From contig CALLLW010000079.1 of NCBI GenBank assembly GCA_938007995.1, positions 1 through 38,456 on the forward strand: a stretch of 38,456 nucleotides of DNA. The letters run 5' to 3'. The stretch comes from an uncultured Granulosicoccaceae bacterium. GTDB lineage: Bacteria; Pseudomonadota; Gammaproteobacteria; Granulosicoccales; Granulosicoccaceae. Positions 24,753-36,291 of this stretch are shown here, one piece after another. The position numbers and the translations under genes were made by a program. Position 1 is the first letter of the stretch. Each line of letters begins with the position of its first letter. The notes under the pieces were generated by a model, which was given only the letters and a program-made list of their open reading frames with translations, ran no database searches and was not told the DNA's origin.

Positions 24753-25760
24753 TTACTTCAGACCATCGCCACGCGGGCGCGCCAGCTCTGGTGGTGGCCA
24801 GTTTTCCAAGCGCATACCAAGCGATAACGCCTGCTGTGCCAGTACGTCTTTAATTTCGGTGAGTGATTTCTTACCCAGATTTGGCGTCTTCAGCAACTCC
24901 ACTTCAGTACGCTGGATCAGATCACCAATGTAGTAGATGTTTTCAGCTTTCAGGCAGTTGGCAGAACGCACGGTGAGCTCCAGATCATCGACCGGACGCA
25001 GCAGAATCGGATCAATGTCAGACGTTGTTTCGTCGACTTTCTCTTCACCTGTTTCGGCTTCAAGTTCTACAAATACTGCGAGCTGCTCCTGCAGGATTGT
25101 TGCGGCTTTGCGAATCGCCTCTTCAGGATCGATCGTACCGTTGGTCTCCAGATCAATAATCAGCTTATCAAGGTCAGTGCGCTGTTCGACGCGAGCGCTC
25201 TCTACGTTGTAGGCGACCTTTGAAACAGGGCTGAACGAAGCATCAAGCTGCAATGCACCAATCGGCCGGTTTTCACCTTCAGCAACCGAGCGCTGAGTGG
25301 CAGGCTCATAGCCACGTCCACTGCGCGCCTTCATGTTGATCGAGATTTCACCGCTTTTGGTCAGATTGCATATGACCTTCTCGGGGTTTTTGATCTCGAC
25401 ATCATGGTCAACAGTAATATCCGCTGCGGTAACCACGCCAGGCCCTTTTTTCTTCAGGGTCAGGTTCGCTTCGTCCTTGGAGTGCAGCACAATTGCCACT
25501 TCTTTCAGATTAAGCAGAATATCGAGCACATCTTCCTGCACGCCTTCAATAGTGGTGTACTCATGCAACACGCCTTCTATCTCTGCCTCAACTACGGCAG
25601 CACCGGGCATAGAAGACAGCAGTATGCGGCGAAGAGCGTTACCCAGTGTCTGACCAAATCCACGCTCTAATGGTTCGAGCGTAACTTTGGCGTGACAATC
25701 GTTTGTCTGAGATACATCGACAATTCTTGGTTTTAAAAATTCTGTTTGCATCGCACCCAT
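24753..25760 (-). CDS. rpoA: RNA polymerase alpha subunit
   Basis: A 335-residue subunit that dimerises to start assembly of RNA polymerase. The N-terminal domain has [31 protein letters not shown] and [16 protein letters not shown], the dimer interface; a flexible acidic linker ([20 protein letters not shown]) leads to the C-terminal domain with [20 protein letters not shown] and [18 protein letters not shown], which binds UP elements and activators. Two in-frame ATGs (25760 and 25751) are possible starts; the second gives MQTEFLKPR, closer to the E. coli start. Confidence 0.99.
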   Translation of the reverse strand: MGAMQTEFLKPRIVDVSQTNDCHAKVTLEPLERGFGQTLGNALRRILLSSMPGAAVVEAEIEGVLHEYTTIEGVQEDVLDILLNLKEVAIVLHSKDEANLTLKKKGPGVVTAADITVDHDVEIKNPEKVICNLTKSGEISINMKARSGRGYEPATQRSVAEGENRPIGALQLDASFSPVSKVAYNVESARVEQRTDLDKLIIDLETNGTIDPEEAIRKAATILQEQLAVFVELEAETGEEKVDETTSDIDPILLRPVDDLELTVRSANCLKAENIYYIGDLIQRTEVELLKTPNLGKKSLTEIKDVLAQQALSLGMRLENWPPPELARPRGDGLK

Positions 25761-25807
25761 AGCTCTGATCTCATTTGGTGTGGTCCGTTACCGTCAAAAA
25801 ACTGCGG

Positions 25808-26428
25808 CTACTTGGAGTAGAGTTCCACAACCAGTGATTCGTTAATTTCTGCTGGTAGATCGCTTCTGTCTGGCAGGGACTTGAGTGTTCCTTCCATCTT
25901 CTTATCATCTACCTCAAGCCAACCTGGCACTGTACGCTGCTTGGCAAGTTGCAATGCGTCGGTAATACGTGCCTGTTTCTTTGCTCGCTCTCGAATGCTG
26001 ATTACCTGATTCGGCTTCACCTGGTAAGAGGCAATGTTTACAGTCTGTCCGTCAACAAGAATCGCTTTATGTGCAACGAGCTGACGCGCTTCGGCACGTG
26101 TCGCACCAAAACCCATTCTGTAGACCACATTGTCAAGGCGACCTTCGAGCAGGCCCAACAGATTTTCACCGGTGGAGCCTTTGATACGTGCAGCTTCTTT
26201 GTAGTAATTGCGGAACTGACGCTCGAGCACACCATAGATACGGCGCAGCTTTTGCTTCTCACGCAGCTGAAGCGCGTAGTCAGACAGGCGTGCACGCTTG
26301 GCACCCGCCTGGCCCGGAGGCGTTTCAAGCTTACACTTTGAATCAAGCGGACGAAGACCGGACTTCAGGTACAGGTCTGTACCTTCGCGTCGACTCAGCT
26401 TACATTTTGGACCTATGTATCTAGCCAC
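25808..26428 (-). CDS. rpsD: 30S ribosomal protein S4
   Basis: A 206-residue primary 16S rRNA-binding protein. It begins [20 protein letters not shown] and has the S4 RNA-binding domain at [35 protein letters not shown]. It lacks the complete zinc-binding cysteine set, so it is the zinc-independent form. In E. coli S4 represses the alpha operon by binding near the rpsM start; the same may hold here, but I did not identify the RNA pseudoknot. Confidence 0.99.
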   Translation of the reverse strand: MARYIGPKCKLSRREGTDLYLKSGLRPLDSKCKLETPPGQAGAKRARLSDYALQLREKQKLRRIYGVLERQFRNYYKEAARIKGSTGENLLGLLEGRLDNVVYRMGFGATRAEARQLVAHKAILVDGQTVNIASYQVKPNQVISIRERAKKQARITDALQLAKQRTVPGWLEVDDKKMEGTLKSLPDRSDLPAEINESLVVELYSK

Positions 26429-26437
26429 TGGACGCTC

Positions 26438-26821
26438 CTAAACTCGTCGGCGCTTGGGCGGCCGACATCCATTATGTGGAATGGGGGTTACATCAATGAT
26501 ATTTGAGATCTTAAAGCCGGCAGCATTCAATGATCGAACCGCCGAGTCGCGGCCAGGACCCGGACCTTTAACTTTCACATCAAGGTTCTTCATGCCATAT
26601 TCGGCCGCCACCGCACCTGCGCGCTCTGCCGCTACCTGTGCAGCGAACGGCGTGCTCTTGCGTGAGCCACGAAAACCGGAACCACCTGCGGTGGCCCATG
26701 ACAAGGCATTGCCCTGTCGGTCTGTGATCATGACGATGGTATTGTTGAAAGAAGCGTGAATGTGCGCGATGCCGTCAGTGACAACCCGATTCGGCTTCTT
26801 TTTGGTCGTTTTTTGAGCCAT
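26438..26821 (-). CDS. rpsK: 30S ribosomal protein S11
   Basis: A 127-residue platform protein of the small subunit. The conserved core [49 protein letters not shown] and the end [17 protein letters not shown] are all present. It lies 9 bases before rpsD in the alpha operon order. Confidence 0.99.
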   Translation of the reverse strand: MAQKTTKKKPNRVVTDGIAHIHASFNNTIVMITDRQGNALSWATAGGSGFRGSRKSTPFAAQVAAERAGAVAAEYGMKNLDVKVKGPGPGRDSAVRSLNAAGFKISNIIDVTPIPHNGCRPPKRRRV

Positions 26822-26847
26822 ATCTTTTCTCTGTTATCCGCCGTTGC

Positions 26848-27204
26848 TTAGCGCTTGATAGGACGACGCGGGCCCTTGCGGGTACGTGCGTTCGTCTGCG
26901 TACGCTGGCCTCGCATTGGCAGGCCTCTGCGATGGCGGATCCCTCGATAACTTCCCAGATCCATCAATCGTTTGATGTTCATGCTGATATCACGACGAAG
27001 ATCACCTTCTATGGTGAGCTTGCCAATTTCAGTACGTAAGTCTTCAACCTGCGGTTCTGCCAGGTCTTTTACTTTGACTGTTGGATCAACACCCGCCTGC
27101 TCACAGACTTTGTATGCAGTAGTGCGACCGATGCCGTAGATAGAGGTCAAAGCCACCCATGTGTGCTTGTTGACCGGAATGTTAATTCCACCGATACGTG
27201 CCAT
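26848..27204 (-). CDS. rpsM: 30S ribosomal protein S13
   Basis: A 118-residue protein of the small-subunit head that contacts the P-site tRNA and the large subunit. [40 protein letters not shown], and the basic end [20 protein letters not shown] match the family throughout. It is the first gene of the alpha group and follows rpmJ by 32 bases. Confidence 0.99.
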   Translation of the reverse strand: MARIGGINIPVNKHTWVALTSIYGIGRTTAYKVCEQAGVDPTVKVKDLAEPQVEDLRTEIGKLTIEGDLRRDISMNIKRLMDLGSYRGIRHRRGLPMRGQRTQTNARTRKGPRRPIKR

Positions 27205-27236
27205 CTAGAAGCTGCCTTTCATCATGATAACCACCA

Positions 27237-27350
27237 TTAACCCTGCTTTTGCTTGTGACGGGGATCAGTGCAGATCACCCGGATAACGCCATGCCGCTTT
27301 ATTACTTTGCAATTACGGCAGATCTTTTTCACAGAAGCTCTAACTTTCAT
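27237..27350 (-). CDS. rpmJ: 50S ribosomal protein L36
   Basis: A 37-residue protein encoded between secY and rpsM and easy to miss because of its size. The minus strand reads [20 protein letters not shown] then [17 protein letters not shown]. Cys11, Cys14, Cys27 and His32 form the zinc ribbon, so it is the zinc-containing form of L36. Its place at the end of the spc operon is the usual one. Confidence 0.98.
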   Translation of the reverse strand: MKVRASVKKICRNCKVIKRHGVIRVICTDPRHKQKQG

Positions 27351-27371
27351 AGCTATTGACCTTTAACTGTT

Positions 27372-28718
27372 TCACGACTTCTTGCCACCCTTCTTCGACC
27401 CACCCTTGAGGTTGGCTTTCTTAAGGAGGCTGTCGTACTGATTGCTCATCATGTGAGCCTGCGCCTGAGCGATAAAATCCATTATGACAACCACGATTAT
27501 CAACAGAGACGTACCGCCAAAGTAGAACGGAACGTTCCACCACAAAATCAAAAATTCCGGTAACAGACAGACCAGCGTAATATACATAGCGCCGATCAAT
27601 GTGAGTCGGGTGAGCACACCATCAATGTATCGAGCTGTTTGCTCGCCAGGGCGTATACCCGGAATGAATGCGCCGGACTTCTTTAAGTTATCTGCCGTCT
27701 CACGAGCGTTAAACACCAATGACGTATAGAAAAAGCAGAAGAAAATAATCGCCGCTGCATACAGCATTACGTACAGAGGCTGACCGGGTTGCAGCGCCGA
27801 GACAATACTCTGCAGCCAGCCAGCTCCCGCTGCATTGGAGGCAAAATCACCCAGTGTCGCCGGGAACAAAATTATACTCGAAGCGAAGATCGGCGGGATT
27901 ACACCTGCCATGTTCAATTTCAAAGGCAGGTGGCTCTGCTGACCGCCCACCATTTTTCTGCCCTGCTGACGCTTTGCGTAGTTTACAGTAATTCGCCGTT
28001 GACCGCGCTCTACAAAAATAACAAAAGCTGTCACTGCTACCGTGAGTATCACCAGGATTAAGATGATCAACGAAGACAACTCACCGGTTCTGGCAAGCTC
28101 CAGCGTGCCGCCAATCGCCGCGGGCAATCCTGAAACAATGCCTGCAAAGATCAGAATCGAAATACCGTTGCCAATACCGCGCTCAGTCACCTGCTCACCC
28201 AGCCACATCAAAAACATAGTGCCGGTTACAAGACTGATCGCGCCGGTCAGGATGAATCCGATACCACCGAAATATACCAGCGGCGAACCACCAGCCTGCT
28301 GAGACTGCAACGCCACACAAACACCAACCGCCTGCACCGAAGCAAGCACCAGCGTGCCGTAGCGTGTGTACTTGGAGATTACCTTTCTGCCGCTCTCGCC
28401 TTCCTTGCGCAGCTGCTCCAGTGACGGCACCACGTGCGTCAGCAGCTGCATGATAATTGAAGCTGAAATGTATGGCATGACACCCAGTGCAAACAGAGAC
28501 ATACGACTCAGTGCACCGCCGCCAAACATGTTGAACATGTCCAGAATGCCACCGCGCTGTTGCTCGAACAACGCAGACATGACGTTAGGGTCCACACCCG
28601 GGATAGTAATGTGCGTGCCAATGCGAAAGATCACCAACGCGAGCAGCACAAACCACAGCCTCTGCCGGAGTTCGGAAGACTGTCCTATGCCACCTAGTGA
28701 TGCCGCCGCAGTTGCCAC
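27372..28718 (-). CDS. secY: Preprotein translocase subunit SecY
   Basis: A 448-residue, ten-helix inner-membrane channel for protein export, working with SecE, SecG and SecA. Recognisable parts include [22 protein letters not shown] near the first helix, the plug-proximal [38 protein letters not shown], and the cytoplasmic loop [21 protein letters not shown] basic end ([16 protein letters not shown]) follows helix 10. It starts two bases after the rplO stop. Confidence 0.99.
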   Translation of the reverse strand: MATAAASLGGIGQSSELRQRLWFVLLALVIFRIGTHITIPGVDPNVMSALFEQQRGGILDMFNMFGGGALSRMSLFALGVMPYISASIIMQLLTHVVPSLEQLRKEGESGRKVISKYTRYGTLVLASVQAVGVCVALQSQQAGGSPLVYFGGIGFILTGAISLVTGTMFLMWLGEQVTERGIGNGISILIFAGIVSGLPAAIGGTLELARTGELSSLIILILVILTVAVTAFVIFVERGQRRITVNYAKRQQGRKMVGGQQSHLPLKLNMAGVIPPIFASSIILFPATLGDFASNAAGAGWLQSIVSALQPGQPLYVMLYAAAIIFFCFFYTSLVFNARETADNLKKSGAFIPGIRPGEQTARYIDGVLTRLTLIGAMYITLVCLLPEFLILWWNVPFYFGGTSLLIIVVVIMDFIAQAQAHMMSNQYDSLLKKANLKGGSKKGGKKS

Positions 28719-28720
28719 TG

Positions 28721-29167
28721 TTACTCTCCGTCAGAGCCTTTAATGATTGTGCCACCGGCAGCTTCAATAGCCTTGGCCGCACCCGCTGTTGCAGAAACGC
28801 CCTTAAGCGTCACCGCACCGGTAACCTCACCAGACAAAATTACTTTTGCTTTTTTTGTCTGTGCAGGTACCACGCCTGCAGCCATCAGAGACTCGATGGT
28901 AATGTCGCCTTCAACTTTACTCAGCTCAGACAGCCTTACTTCGGCCGAGTGTCTGCCCACACGGGATGTAAAACCAAATTTTGGCAGTCGTCGCTGAATG
29001 GGCATTTGACCGCCTTCAAAACCGACCTTATGGTAGCCACCTGATCGCGAGTGCTGACCTTTGTGTCCGCGGCCACCGGTTTTACCCAGACCGGAGCCCA
29101 TGCCACGGCCGACACGTTTGGCCGGCTTTCTGCTGCCAGCAGCAGGTTTCAGATCATTTAGATGCAT
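28721..29167 (-). CDS. rplO: 50S ribosomal protein L15
   Basis: A 148-residue protein with the glycine- and arginine-rich N-terminal extension that threads into 23S r[43 protein letters not shown]. The globular part ends with [13 protein letters not shown], shorter than some homologues but normal. It sits 8 bases after rpmD in the spc order. Confidence 0.99.
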   Translation of the reverse strand: MHLNDLKPAAGSRKPAKRVGRGMGSGLGKTGGRGHKGQHSRSGGYHKVGFEGGQMPIQRRLPKFGFTSRVGRHSAEVRLSELSKVEGDITIESLMAAGVVPAQTKKAKVILSGEVTGAVTLKGVSATAGAAKAIEAAGGTIIKGSDGE

Positions 29168-29175
29168 GTGATTCT

Positions 29176-29361
29176 CTACGCCTCTTCCACACGGAGCATG
29201 TAAGAGATCTTGTTGACCATCCCACGATTCTCAGGTGTATCGATGACTTCAACTGTCTGATGCATACGACGCAAGCCTAAGCCCCGTGCACATGCCTGAT
29301 GCTTCTTCAAGCGACCATTGACACTACGTATCATAGTCACTTTTATTTTCTTATCAGCCAT
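29176..29361 (-). CDS. rpmD: 50S ribosomal protein L30
   Basis: A 61-residue protein: [60 protein letters not shown], the full L30 fold. The start overlaps the rpsE stop by 8 bases, suggesting translational coupling. Confidence 0.98.
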   Translation of the reverse strand: MADKKIKVTMIRSVNGRLKKHQACARGLGLRRMHQTVEVIDTPENRGMVNKISYMLRVEEA

Positions 29362-29872
29362 TGGTATGCCCTGCTATCTCTTCGACCGGCTTGCCACGCT
29401 TCGCTGCAACACTTTCAGGGGACTGCATAGCATTCAGGCCCTGAATAGTAGCGCGAACCACGTTGATCGGGTTGTTAGAACCGTTGATTTTGGCAAGAAC
29501 ATTACGCACACCCACCGCTTCGAATACTGCACGCATTGGACCGCCGGCAATGATGCCCGTACCTTCAGAGGCTGGCTGCATATATACACGCGCCGCACCG
29601 TGGCGACCGTTCAAAGCGTACTGCAGAGTGCCGTCTTTGAGCGCCACTGTGCTCATGTTTTTTCGCGCTTTCTCCATCGCCTTTTGAATGGCAACCGGGA
29701 CTTCACGCGCCTTCCCGTAGCCGAAACCAACGCGACCTTCACCATCACCGACAACAGTCAGTGCGGTAAAGCCGAATTGACGGCCACCCTTGATTACTTT
29801 CGCAACGCGATTTACCGCGACCAGCTTTTCAATTAAACCGTCAGCAGGCTGGTTGTGATCGTTCTGTGCCAT
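29354..29872 (-). CDS. rpsE: 30S ribosomal protein S5
   Basis: A 172-residue small-subunit protein that helps decoding accuracy and mRNA unwinding at the entry site. The dsRBD-like N-terminal domain has [40 protein letters not shown], and the second domain [36 protein letters not shown]. Complete and in the usual position. Confidence 0.99.
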   Translation of the reverse strand: MAQNDHNQPADGLIEKLVAVNRVAKVIKGGRQFGFTALTVVGDGEGRVGFGYGKAREVPVAIQKAMEKARKNMSTVALKDGTLQYALNGRHGAARVYMQPASEGTGIIAGGPMRAVFEAVGVRNVLAKINGSNNPINVVRATIQGLNAMQSPESVAAKRGKPVEEIAGHTNG

Positions 29873-29897
29873 CTTTAGTTGTTCCTAAAACTTGTTC

Positions 29898-30254
29898 TTA
29901 GAACTTCAGGCCGGCTTCGCGTGCAGCATCTGCCAACGCCTGCACCCTGCCGTGATATTGAAAACCGGAGCGGTCGAATGCGACTTCCGTGACACCTTTG
30001 GCCGAGGCTCTCTCTCCGATGGCCTTGCCAATAACAGTTGCAGCTTCAACATTCCCCGGATAGCTGAAACCACTGGCCAGGTCCTTCTGTAATGTTGATG
30101 CGTTCGCTACCACCTTACCTTCGGTATCGATAACCTGGGCGTAGATATGTTTCGCTGTGCGATGGACAGTCAGGCGAGGGGCTCCCAGCTGCCGGATCTT
30201 TGCACGCGTGCGCTTTGCGCGGCGTAACCTTGAAGTTTTTTTATCGGTTTTCAT
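29898..30254 (-). CDS. rplR: 50S ribosomal protein L18
   Basis: A 118-residue 5S rRNA-binding protein. The basic N-terminus [20 protein letters not shown] is followed by [20 protein letters not shown] and the closing [25 protein letters not shown], typical of L18. Confidence 0.99.
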   Translation of the reverse strand: MKTDKKTSRLRRAKRTRAKIRQLGAPRLTVHRTAKHIYAQVIDTEGKVVANASTLQKDLASGFSYPGNVEAATVIGKAIGERASAKGVTEVAFDRSGFQYHGRVQALADAAREAGLKF

Positions 30255-30264
30255 TTGTTCGACT

Positions 30265-30798
30265 CTATTTCTTCTTGGCTTCTTTCATCACTACGTGCTC
30301 ATCAACGTAGCGAACGCCTTTGCCCTTGTATGGCTCCGGTGGACGGTAAGCACGGATGTCCGCTGCAACCTGACCCACTGCCTGCTTGTTGATACCGCTG
30401 ACCACTACTTCGGTTTGCGACGGTGTCTCCACCTTTACGCCTTCCGGGATGTCATGCACCACCGGGTGCGAGAAGCCCAGTGTCAAATTTAATTTGTTGC
30501 CCTGTGCCTGCGCTCTGTAACCAACACCCCTGAGCTCAAGCTTCTTTTCAAAACCTTCATGTACACCAACAACCAGGTTATTTAGCAAGGCGCGCATGGT
30601 ACCAGCCATTGCAACTGACTTTTTCTCAGCGTTGTTGCTGGCAACTTTTAGGCTGCTGTCTTCCATTTCAACCTTAACGAGACTGTTGATATCAAGCTCG
30701 CTGTTGCCTTTGGGCCCTTTGGCAGTCACCTTTTGGCCGCTGACCTGTACATCTACCCCGCCGGGTATAACTACAGGCTGATTTGCTACGCGTGACAT
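30265..30798 (-). CDS. rplF: 50S ribosomal protein L6
   Basis: A 177-residue protein near the factor-binding site of the large subunit. The two L6 repeats are visible, beginning [20 protein letters not shown] and ending [20 protein letters not shown], the signature used to recognise bacterial L6. The basic tail AKKK is normal. Confidence 0.99.
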   Translation of the reverse strand: MSRVANQPVVIPGGVDVQVSGQKVTAKGPKGNSELDINSLVKVEMEDSSLKVASNNAEKKSVAMAGTMRALLNNLVVGVHEGFEKKLELRGVGYRAQAQGNKLNLTLGFSHPVVHDIPEGVKVETPSQTEVVVSGINKQAVGQVAADIRAYRPPEPYKGKGVRYVDEHVVMKEAKKK

Positions 30799-30840
30799 AA
30801 TTTTCTCTCTTGACTAATTAGGCTACGGTGAGGCTACGGC

Positions 30841-31236
30841 TTAAGACACATAGCAAAGGACTTCGCCGCCTTCGCCAGCCTGACGTGCCGTGGTATCAGC
30901 CATCACGCCCTTTGAGGTAGAAATGATTGCCACGCCCAGACCACCGAGCACCTGGGGCAGCTCGTCTTTGTTCTTGTAGATACGCAATCCCGGACGACTT
31001 ACGCGCTCTATCTTGCCAATCACCGGGGCGTTCTCGTGGTATTTCAGGTTAACTTTCAGCGCCGGCTTGCCATCCACCTGCTCTTCGTTGTAACCACCAA
31101 TGTAGCCCTGCTCATGCAGCACTCTGGCTATGGACAGCTTGGTCTTGGAGCCTGGCATCGTAACCGCTACCTTGCGCGCCATTTGTCCGTTTCGAATGCG
31201 GGTCAGCATATCGGCGATTGGATCAGACATACTCAT
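30841..31236 (-). CDS. rpsH: 30S ribosomal protein S8
   Basis: A 131-residue 16S rRNA-binding protein, in E. coli the repressor of the spc operon. [20 protein letters not shown] opens the protein and [26 protein letters not shown] closes it. The start at 31236 (MSMSDP) is preferred over the ATG two codons later because AGGAG lies 8 bases ahead of it. Confidence 0.99.
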   Translation of the reverse strand: MSMSDPIADMLTRIRNGQMARKVAVTMPGSKTKLSIARVLHEQGYIGGYNEEQVDGKPALKVNLKYHENAPVIGKIERVSRPGLRIYKNKDELPQVLGGLGVAIISTSKGVMADTTARQAGEGGEVLCYVS

Positions 31237-31247
31237 CAGTTATTCTC

Positions 31248-31553
31248 CTACCAGCTCGCTTTGGACAAGCCGGGAATGTCACCACGCATAGCGGCTTCCC
31301 GCAGCTTGTTACGTGACAGACCAAATTTTCTATAGTAGCCATGCGGCCGACCGGTAACACGGCAGCGGTTACGACCGCGAGTTTTACTTGAATCTCTCGG
31401 CAGCATTTGCAGCTGACGTGATGCAACCATCTTTTCGTCGTAGTCAGCGGTTTCAGACTTTAAAACCTGCCGCAACTTCTCACGCTTTTCTTCGAGGCGA
31501 GATGTGAGCTTTGTGCGCTTGAGTTCTCGCGCAATCATAGATTTCTTAGCCAT
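31248..31553 (-). CDS. rpsN: 30S ribosomal protein S14, zinc-free form
   Basis: A 101-residue protein of the small-subunit head. It is the long form without the CxxC zinc pairs, the type typical of Gammaproteobacteria: [60 protein letters not shown]. Its ATG overlaps the rplE stop by one base (TAATG). Confidence 0.99.
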   Translation of the reverse strand: MAKKSMIARELKRTKLTSRLEEKREKLRQVLKSETADYDEKMVASRQLQMLPRDSSKTRGRNRCRVTGRPHGYYRKFGLSRNKLREAAMRGDIPGLSKASW

Positions 31554-32107
31554 TAGCTGGTGCCGCCTTGCTGTCGAAACGGGAAGTTAAAGCTTCTCAA
31601 TAACTCACGCGCCTCGTCGTCAGTCTTTGCCGAGGTAGTAAAGGTGATGTCCATTCCGCGTATGGCGTCGATCTTGTCGTAATCGATCTCCGGGAAGATG
31701 ATTTGCTCTTTAACACCCATTGAGTAGTTACCACGACCGTCAAATGCTTTTGCACTAACGCCGCGAAAATCTCTGATACGTGGCATTGCAATCGAAATCA
31801 GTCGATCCAGAAACTCGTACATGTGCGCCCGACGCAAGGTAACCTTGGCACCGATCGCCATCTCATCTCTGATTTTGAAACCGGCTATCGACTTGCGAGC
31901 CAGACATACCACCGGCTTCTGGCCGGAGATACTGGCAAGATCGCGGGTCGCCTTCTCGATGATTTTCTTGTCCCCGACTGCTTCACCCAAACCCATGTTC
32001 AGAGTGATTTTTTGTAGCCTGGGCACTTCCATAGCACTCTTGTAGCCGAACTTTTCAGTAAGCGCCGGCGCAATCGTGTCTTTATATGTCTGTTCCAACC
32101 TGGTCAT
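31553..32107 (-). CDS. rplE: 50S ribosomal protein L5
   Basis: A 184-residue 5S rRNA-binding protein of the central protuberance. [40 protein letters not shown] and [22 protein letters not shown] match the family. A few residues longer than E. coli L5 (179), from the end [14 protein letters not shown]. Confidence 0.99.
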   Translation of the reverse strand: MTRLEQTYKDTIAPALTEKFGYKSAMEVPRLQKITLNMGLGEAVGDKKIIEKATRDLASISGQKPVVCLARKSIAGFKIRDEMAIGAKVTLRRAHMYEFLDRLISIAMPRIRDFRGVSAKAFDGRGNYSMGVKEQIIFPEIDYDKIDAIRGMDITFTTSAKTDDEARELLRSFNFPFRQQGGTS

Positions 32108-32145
32108 TTGAATCTTCTGTCTCTGGTCACACGCTCAGGCAGCGC

Positions 32146-32451
32146 CTAAACGGTTTCACCATTAGATTTAAAAATGCGTACCTTCTTGCCGTCCTCAACC
32201 TTGAACCCGACTCGATCACCTTTACCCGTTGCCGGATTAAAAACCATCAAGTTAGAAAGATCGATCGGCATTTCCTTATCAACGATACCGCCTGCAAGAC
32301 CAGTGTTGGGATTACCTTTCTGGTGCTTCTTAGCGACGTTAACACCGTCGACAATCGCCTTGTCATCAAGAACCTGTCGCACTGTACCGCGACGTCCTTT
32401 ATCTTTACCTGTAACAACGATTACGTCGTCACCTGTTGAAATTTTGCGCAT
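32146..32451 (-). CDS. rplX: 50S ribosomal protein L24
   Basis: A 101-residue assembly-initiator protein of the large subunit with the KOW motif at its start: [27 protein letters not shown]. The rest, [20 protein letters not shown], is normal for L24. Confidence 0.99.
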   Translation of the reverse strand: MRKISTGDDVIVVTGKDKGRRGTVRQVLDDKAIVDGVNVAKKHQKGNPNTGLAGGIVDKEMPIDLSNLMVFNPATGKGDRVGFKVEDGKKVRIFKSNGETV

Positions 32452-32478
32452 TGTTTCTATTCCGCGAACGATCGGCTG

Positions 32479-32847
32479 CTACAGCACTTCAGGTGCAAGT
32501 GAAATAATTTTCATAAAACGCTCGGAGCGCAACTCTCGAGTTACCGGCCCGAAGATGCGGGTGCCGATTGGCTCAAGCTTGGCGTTCAAAAGCACAGCGG
32601 CGTTGCCGTCAAAACGAATTGCCGAACCGTCCGGCCGGCGAACCGCTTTGGCAGTGCGAACAACCACTGCGTTATATACCTCGCCCTTCTTCACTTTGCC
32701 GCGCGGAATGGCATCTTTAATGCTCACCTTGATGACATCACCCACGCGTGCATAGCGACGGCGCGAACCGCCAAGCACCTTGATGCACTGGACGCTTCTT
32801 GCACCGCTGTTGTCTGCGGCATTCAGAACGGATTGCATCTGTATCAT
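32479..32847 (-). CDS. rplN: 50S ribosomal protein L14
   Basis: A 122-residue protein at the subunit interface, first gene of the spc group. [33 protein letters not shown] and [20 protein letters not shown] are highly conserved. The gap of 44 bases to rpsQ upstream has no clear promoter, so S10 and spc groups may be one transcript. Confidence 0.99.
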   Translation of the reverse strand: MIQMQSVLNAADNSGARSVQCIKVLGGSRRRYARVGDVIKVSIKDAIPRGKVKKGEVYNAVVVRTAKAVRRPDGSAIRFDGNAAVLLNAKLEPIGTRIFGPVTRELRSERFMKIISLAPEVL

Positions 32848-32891
32848 TGTTCTATTCTCTGTTTCTTAACTAAAGCAAAAGTAAAAAGCGC

Positions 32892-33155
32892 CTAAATCGC
32901 TTTAGTTAAAATCTCATCCAGGGTCCAGGACTTGGTCTTCGAAAGAGGACGACAAGACTTGATCCGCACAGTGTCACCGATATTGGTTTCGTTGGCATCA
33001 TCATGAAAACGATATTTGGTAGATCGAGTGATGAATTTGCCGTACATCGGATGACGTACACGGCGCTCGACCAGCACTGTGCCTGATTTATCCATCTTGT
33101 TACTGACCACCCGGCCGATAACAGTACGTTGCAATGGCGCTTGTTGTTCACTCAT
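32892..33155 (-). CDS. rpsQ: 30S ribosomal protein S17
   Basis: An 87-residue OB-fold 16S rRNA-binding protein: [60 protein letters not shown]. Complete; starts 3 bases after the rpmC stop. Confidence 0.99.
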   Translation of the reverse strand: MSEQQAPLQRTVIGRVVSNKMDKSGTVLVERRVRHPMYGKFITRSTKYRFHDDANETNIGDTVRIKSCRPLSKTKSWTLDEILTKAI

Positions 33156-33158
33156 TTC

Positions 33159-33368
33159 TTAGCTACCCGCTTCACTTTGATCTGCCTTCTTCTGGGCAAT
33201 CACGGTTTTAACCCTTGCAATGTTCTTTCGTGCCTGACCAAACAGGTGCGGTCGAATCATCTGCCCGGAACCTTGTAGCATACGCAGGTTGAACTGCTCT
33301 TTACGCAGCGCCACAAGTTCTTTCTCCAGATCATCGATCTGCTTTTCACGCAATTCACTGGCTTTCAT
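33159..33368 (-). CDS. rpmC: 50S ribosomal protein L29
   Basis: A 69-residue helical hairpin protein near the tunnel exit: [56 protein letters not shown]. The start overlaps the rplP stop by one base. Confidence 0.98.
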   Translation of the reverse strand: MKASELREKQIDDLEKELVALRKEQFNLRMLQGSGQMIRPHLFGQARKNIARVKTVIAQKKADQSEAGS

Positions 33369-33781
33369 TAGGCTACAGTCCTCACAACAAACGCCGTTTG
33401 AACGGGCAGTTTAGCCGCTGCACGTGCAAATGCTTCTCGTGCAATCTCTTCGCTGACGCCTTCCATCTCGTAGAGCACTTTACCGGGCTGAATCTTGGCT
33501 ACCCAATACTCGACATTACCCTTACCTTTACCCATACGAACTTCGATAGGCTTTTTGGTGATTGGTGTGTCAGGGAAAATCCGAATCCAGATCTTACCGC
33601 CGCGTTTCACGTGTCGAGTCATCGCACGACGCGCTGATTCTATCTGGCGTGCCGTTATACGACCCCGGGCAGTGGCCTTCAGGCCGAATTCGCCGAAGCT
33701 TACCTTGTTACCAGACTGCGCAAGGCCGCGATTGCGTCCCTTGTGCTGCTTTCTGAATTTTGTACGTTTAGGTTGTAACAT
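33368..33781 (-). CDS. rplP: 50S ribosomal protein L16
   Basis: A 137-residue protein that places the A-site tRNA elbow. [40 protein letters not shown], and [26 protein letters not shown] are the conserved blocks. Confidence 0.99.
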   Translation of the reverse strand: MLQPKRTKFRKQHKGRNRGLAQSGNKVSFGEFGLKATARGRITARQIESARRAMTRHVKRGGKIWIRIFPDTPITKKPIEVRMGKGKGNVEYWVAKIQPGKVLYEMEGVSEEIAREAFARAAAKLPVQTAFVVRTVA

Positions 33782-33803
33782 GTCTTAGTCCGAATCAGGC
33801 CAA

Positions 33804-34532
33804 TCAGGCGCTGGCAGGCTGTTTAGCTGGTTGCTTAGGCTGTCTTTGACCCTGGTTTTTTGATTCTTTGACTTCACCACCTCGTACATCATCAAAATCA
33901 AAAACCTCACCCTTACAAATCCACACCTTGATGCCAATGACGCCATAGGTGGTGTGTGCTTCGGCGACACCGTAATCAATATCTGCGCGTAGTGTGTGCA
34001 AAGGTACCTGTCCGTCGTGATACCACTCACGTCGTGCGATCTCAGCGCCGTTCAAACGACCGGAAACTGCGATCTTTACACCACGTGCACCGAGACGCAT
34101 CGTGTTGGTAAGCACGCGCTTCATTGCGCGGCGAAACATAACACGCCTTTCAAGCTGCTGAGCAACGCCCTCTGCCACCAACTGCGCATCGAGTTCAGGC
34201 TTGCGTATCTCTGATACATTGACCTTCACGTTGTTGATGTTCATTTTGAGCATCGGTGCAATCACGCGGCGAAGCTTCTCAATATCTTCACCCTTCTTGC
34301 CGATGACGATCCCGGGCCGCGCTGTGTGCACTGTGATTACAACTGCTCTGGAAGGTCGATCAATCTGAATTCTGCTAACAGAAGCATGTGCCAGCTTTTT
34401 CTTCAGGTACTTACGAACCGCGATATCTTCATTAAGAAAGTTCGCGTAATCGTGGCTGTTGGCATACCAGGTGGAGTTCCAGTCTGCTGATATACCCAGA
34501 CGCATTCCAATCGGATGGACTTTCTGTCCCAT
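33804..34532 (-). CDS. rpsC: 30S ribosomal protein S3
   Basis: A 242-residue protein at the mRNA entry channel. [20 protein letters not shown] opens it; the KH domain has [20 protein letters not shown]; the C-terminal domain has [20 protein letters not shown] and [21 protein letters not shown] Lys/Gln/Pro-rich tail ([16 protein letters not shown]) extends beyond the conserved fold. Confidence 0.99.
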   Translation of the reverse strand: MGQKVHPIGMRLGISADWNSTWYANSHDYANFLNEDIAVRKYLKKKLAHASVSRIQIDRPSRAVVITVHTARPGIVIGKKGEDIEKLRRVIAPMLKMNINNVKVNVSEIRKPELDAQLVAEGVAQQLERRVMFRRAMKRVLTNTMRLGARGVKIAVSGRLNGAEIARREWYHDGQVPLHTLRADIDYGVAEAHTTYGVIGIKVWICKGEVFDFDDVRGGEVKESKNQGQRQPKQPAKQPASA

Positions 34533-34535
34533 GAC

Positions 34536-34865
34536 TTACTCTCCCACTTCCACAGTTATGTGGCTGGTGCGCTTCAAAATTCGGTTGGCACGGCCTTTAG
34601 CACGTGGCTGAATACGCTTCATTGTCGGGCCGGCATCCACCATGATTGCTGAGACTTTAAGCTCATCAATATCGGCTCCATCGTTGTGCTCTGCATTGGC
34701 AATAGCCGAATCCAAAACACCTTTCACGAGGCCGGATGCCTTCTTGTTACTGAAGGTTAGTATCTCAAGCGCTTTCTCTACTTCAAGGCCACGAACCTGA
34801 TCTGCAACCAGTCGTACCTTTTGCGGAGAGATCCGCGCGTGACGAAGTTTTGCTCGGGTAGCCAT
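34536..34865 (-). CDS. rplV: 50S ribosomal protein L22
   Basis: A 109-residue protein lining the peptide exit tunnel. [20 protein letters not shown] and the beta-hairpin region [31 protein letters not shown] are typical. The hairpin is the site of macrolide-resistance changes in other bacteria; nothing unusual is seen here. Its ATG overlaps the rpsS stop by one base. Confidence 0.99.
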   Translation of the reverse strand: MATRAKLRHARISPQKVRLVADQVRGLEVEKALEILTFSNKKASGLVKGVLDSAIANAEHNDGADIDELKVSAIMVDAGPTMKRIQPRAKGRANRILKRTSHITVEVGE

Positions 34866-35137
34866 TATCGCGCCTTCTTGTCTGCCACGTGGCCACGGTA
34901 GGTTCGAGTCAGAGAGAACTCACCTAATTTGTGACCGACCATATTCTCACTGATCAAAACAGGCACATGCTGACGGCCGTTATGTACCGCAATGGTAAGC
35001 CCTACCATTTCAGGACTGATCATTGAACGACGCGACCAGGTTTTGATCGGCTTTTTGCTGTTTGCTGCAACCGCTTCATCCACCTTCTTTACGAGGTGAT
35101 GATCGATGAACGGTCCTTTCTTAAGTGAACGTGGCAC
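34865..35137 (-). CDS. rpsS: 30S ribosomal protein S19
   Basis: A 90-residue head protein of the small subunit: [60 protein letters not shown]. Complete and in the usual order. Confidence 0.99.
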   Translation of the reverse strand: MPRSLKKGPFIDHHLVKKVDEAVAANSKKPIKTWSRRSMISPEMVGLTIAVHNGRQHVPVLISENMVGHKLGEFSLTRTYRGHVADKKAR

Positions 35138-35158
35138 TGTTAGCTCTCTCTGTTAGCT

Positions 35159-35986
35159 CTACTTGGCCTTACGGCGACGAACAATAAGATTGTTCGTACG
35201 TTTATTTGATCGGGTTTTATAACCCTTGGTTGGTACGCCAGTCGGGCTGACGGGATGGCGACCACCTGAAGTACGACCTTCACCACCACCATGCGGATGA
35301 TCGACCGGGTTCATTGCTACACCACGAACGGTTGGGCGAACACCGCGCCAACGCTTGGCACCGGCTTTACCGAGTTTACGCAGCGAATGCTCGCCATTGC
35401 TCACTTCCCCCACGGTAGCGCGGCAGTCAACAAGCACTTTACGCATCTCACCGGAACGCAATCGCAATGTAGCGTATGCGCCTTCGCGTGCAACGTACTG
35501 GACAGCTGCACCCGCACTGCGAGCGATCTGAGCACCCTTGCCCGGCTTAAGCTCGATGCAGTTAACTGTTGTACCAACCGGAATATTTGACAGTGGCAGT
35601 GTATTGCCAGGCTTTATCGGAGACTCGCGTCCAGACAGCACAGTGTCGCCAACCGCAAGTTTGTTGGTAGCAATGACGTAAGTACGCTCACCGTCAGCGT
35701 ACTTTAATAAAGCAATGTGAGCGGTACGATTTGGATCGTATTCAATCCGTTCAACGACCGCAGGAATGCCGTCTTTGTTACGCTTGAAGTCGATCATGCG
35801 GTATCGCTGCTTGTGACCACCACCACGATGACGCACGGTAATGCGACCTGCGGAATTACGACCGCCGGACTTTGACTTCTTTGCCAGTAATGGTTCCCAC
35901 GGGCCGCCTTTGTGCAGCTCGCTGTTAACCACTCGTACCTGAAAGCGTCGGCCTGGCGACGTTGGTTTTGTCTTATGCAATGCCAT
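35159..35986 (-). CDS. rplB: 50S ribosomal protein L2
   Basis: A 275-residue primary 23S rRNA-binding protein needed for subunit joining and peptidyl transfer. [20 protein letters not shown], the SH3-like core, and the conserved loop [20 protein letters not shown] with the functionally important His are all present. Confidence 0.99.
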   Translation of the reverse strand: MALHKTKPTSPGRRFQVRVVNSELHKGGPWEPLLAKKSKSGGRNSAGRITVRHRGGGHKQRYRMIDFKRNKDGIPAVVERIEYDPNRTAHIALLKYADGERTYVIATNKLAVGDTVLSGRESPIKPGNTLPLSNIPVGTTVNCIELKPGKGAQIARSAGAAVQYVAREGAYATLRLRSGEMRKVLVDCRATVGEVSNGEHSLRKLGKAGAKRWRGVRPTVRGVAMNPVDHPHGGGEGRTSGGRHPVSPTGVPTKGYKTRSNKRTNNLIVRRRKAK

Positions 35987-35991
35987 TGCGA

Positions 35992-36291
35992 TTAGCTCTC
36001 AATATTCATGTAGTCGATATCCTGACCTTCGGCCAGACGAACGATGGCTTTGCGGGTAGTAGAGCGACGACCGATAGTCTGGCCACGCGCTTTTACCTTG
36101 CCTTTGATATTTGCGATACGAACCGAGACCACCTCAACTGAAAACAATTTTTCAATCGCGTTTTTAACTTCAAGCTTGGTTGCAGTTGGCACCACTTTAA
36201 AAGTGTGCTGACCGGCAAGCTCCGCCTGCATGGAGGTTTTCTCTGACACTACCGGTGCCAGTAGCACGCTGTACATGCGCTCTTCATTCAT
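35992..36291 (-). CDS. rplW: 50S ribosomal protein L23
   Basis: A 99-residue protein at the tunnel exit, docking site for trigger factor and [43 protein letters not shown] and [20 protein letters not shown] match L23. It overlaps rplD by 4 bases. Confidence 0.99.
   Translation of the reverse strand: MNEERMYSVLLAPVVSEKTSMQAELAGQHTFKVVPTATKLEVKNAIEKLFSVEVVSVRIANIKGKVKARGQTIGRRSTTRKAIVRLAEGQDIDYMNIES

Noticed and set aside
29318..29836. A 172-codon plus-strand frame opposite rpsE
   Set aside because: A shadow of the strongly biased rpsE coding sequence, in the middle of a minus-strand ribosomal operon.
32174..32755. A 193-codon plus-strand frame opposite rplX and rplN
   Set aside because: Crosses two highly conserved ribosomal protein genes on the other strand; shadow frame.
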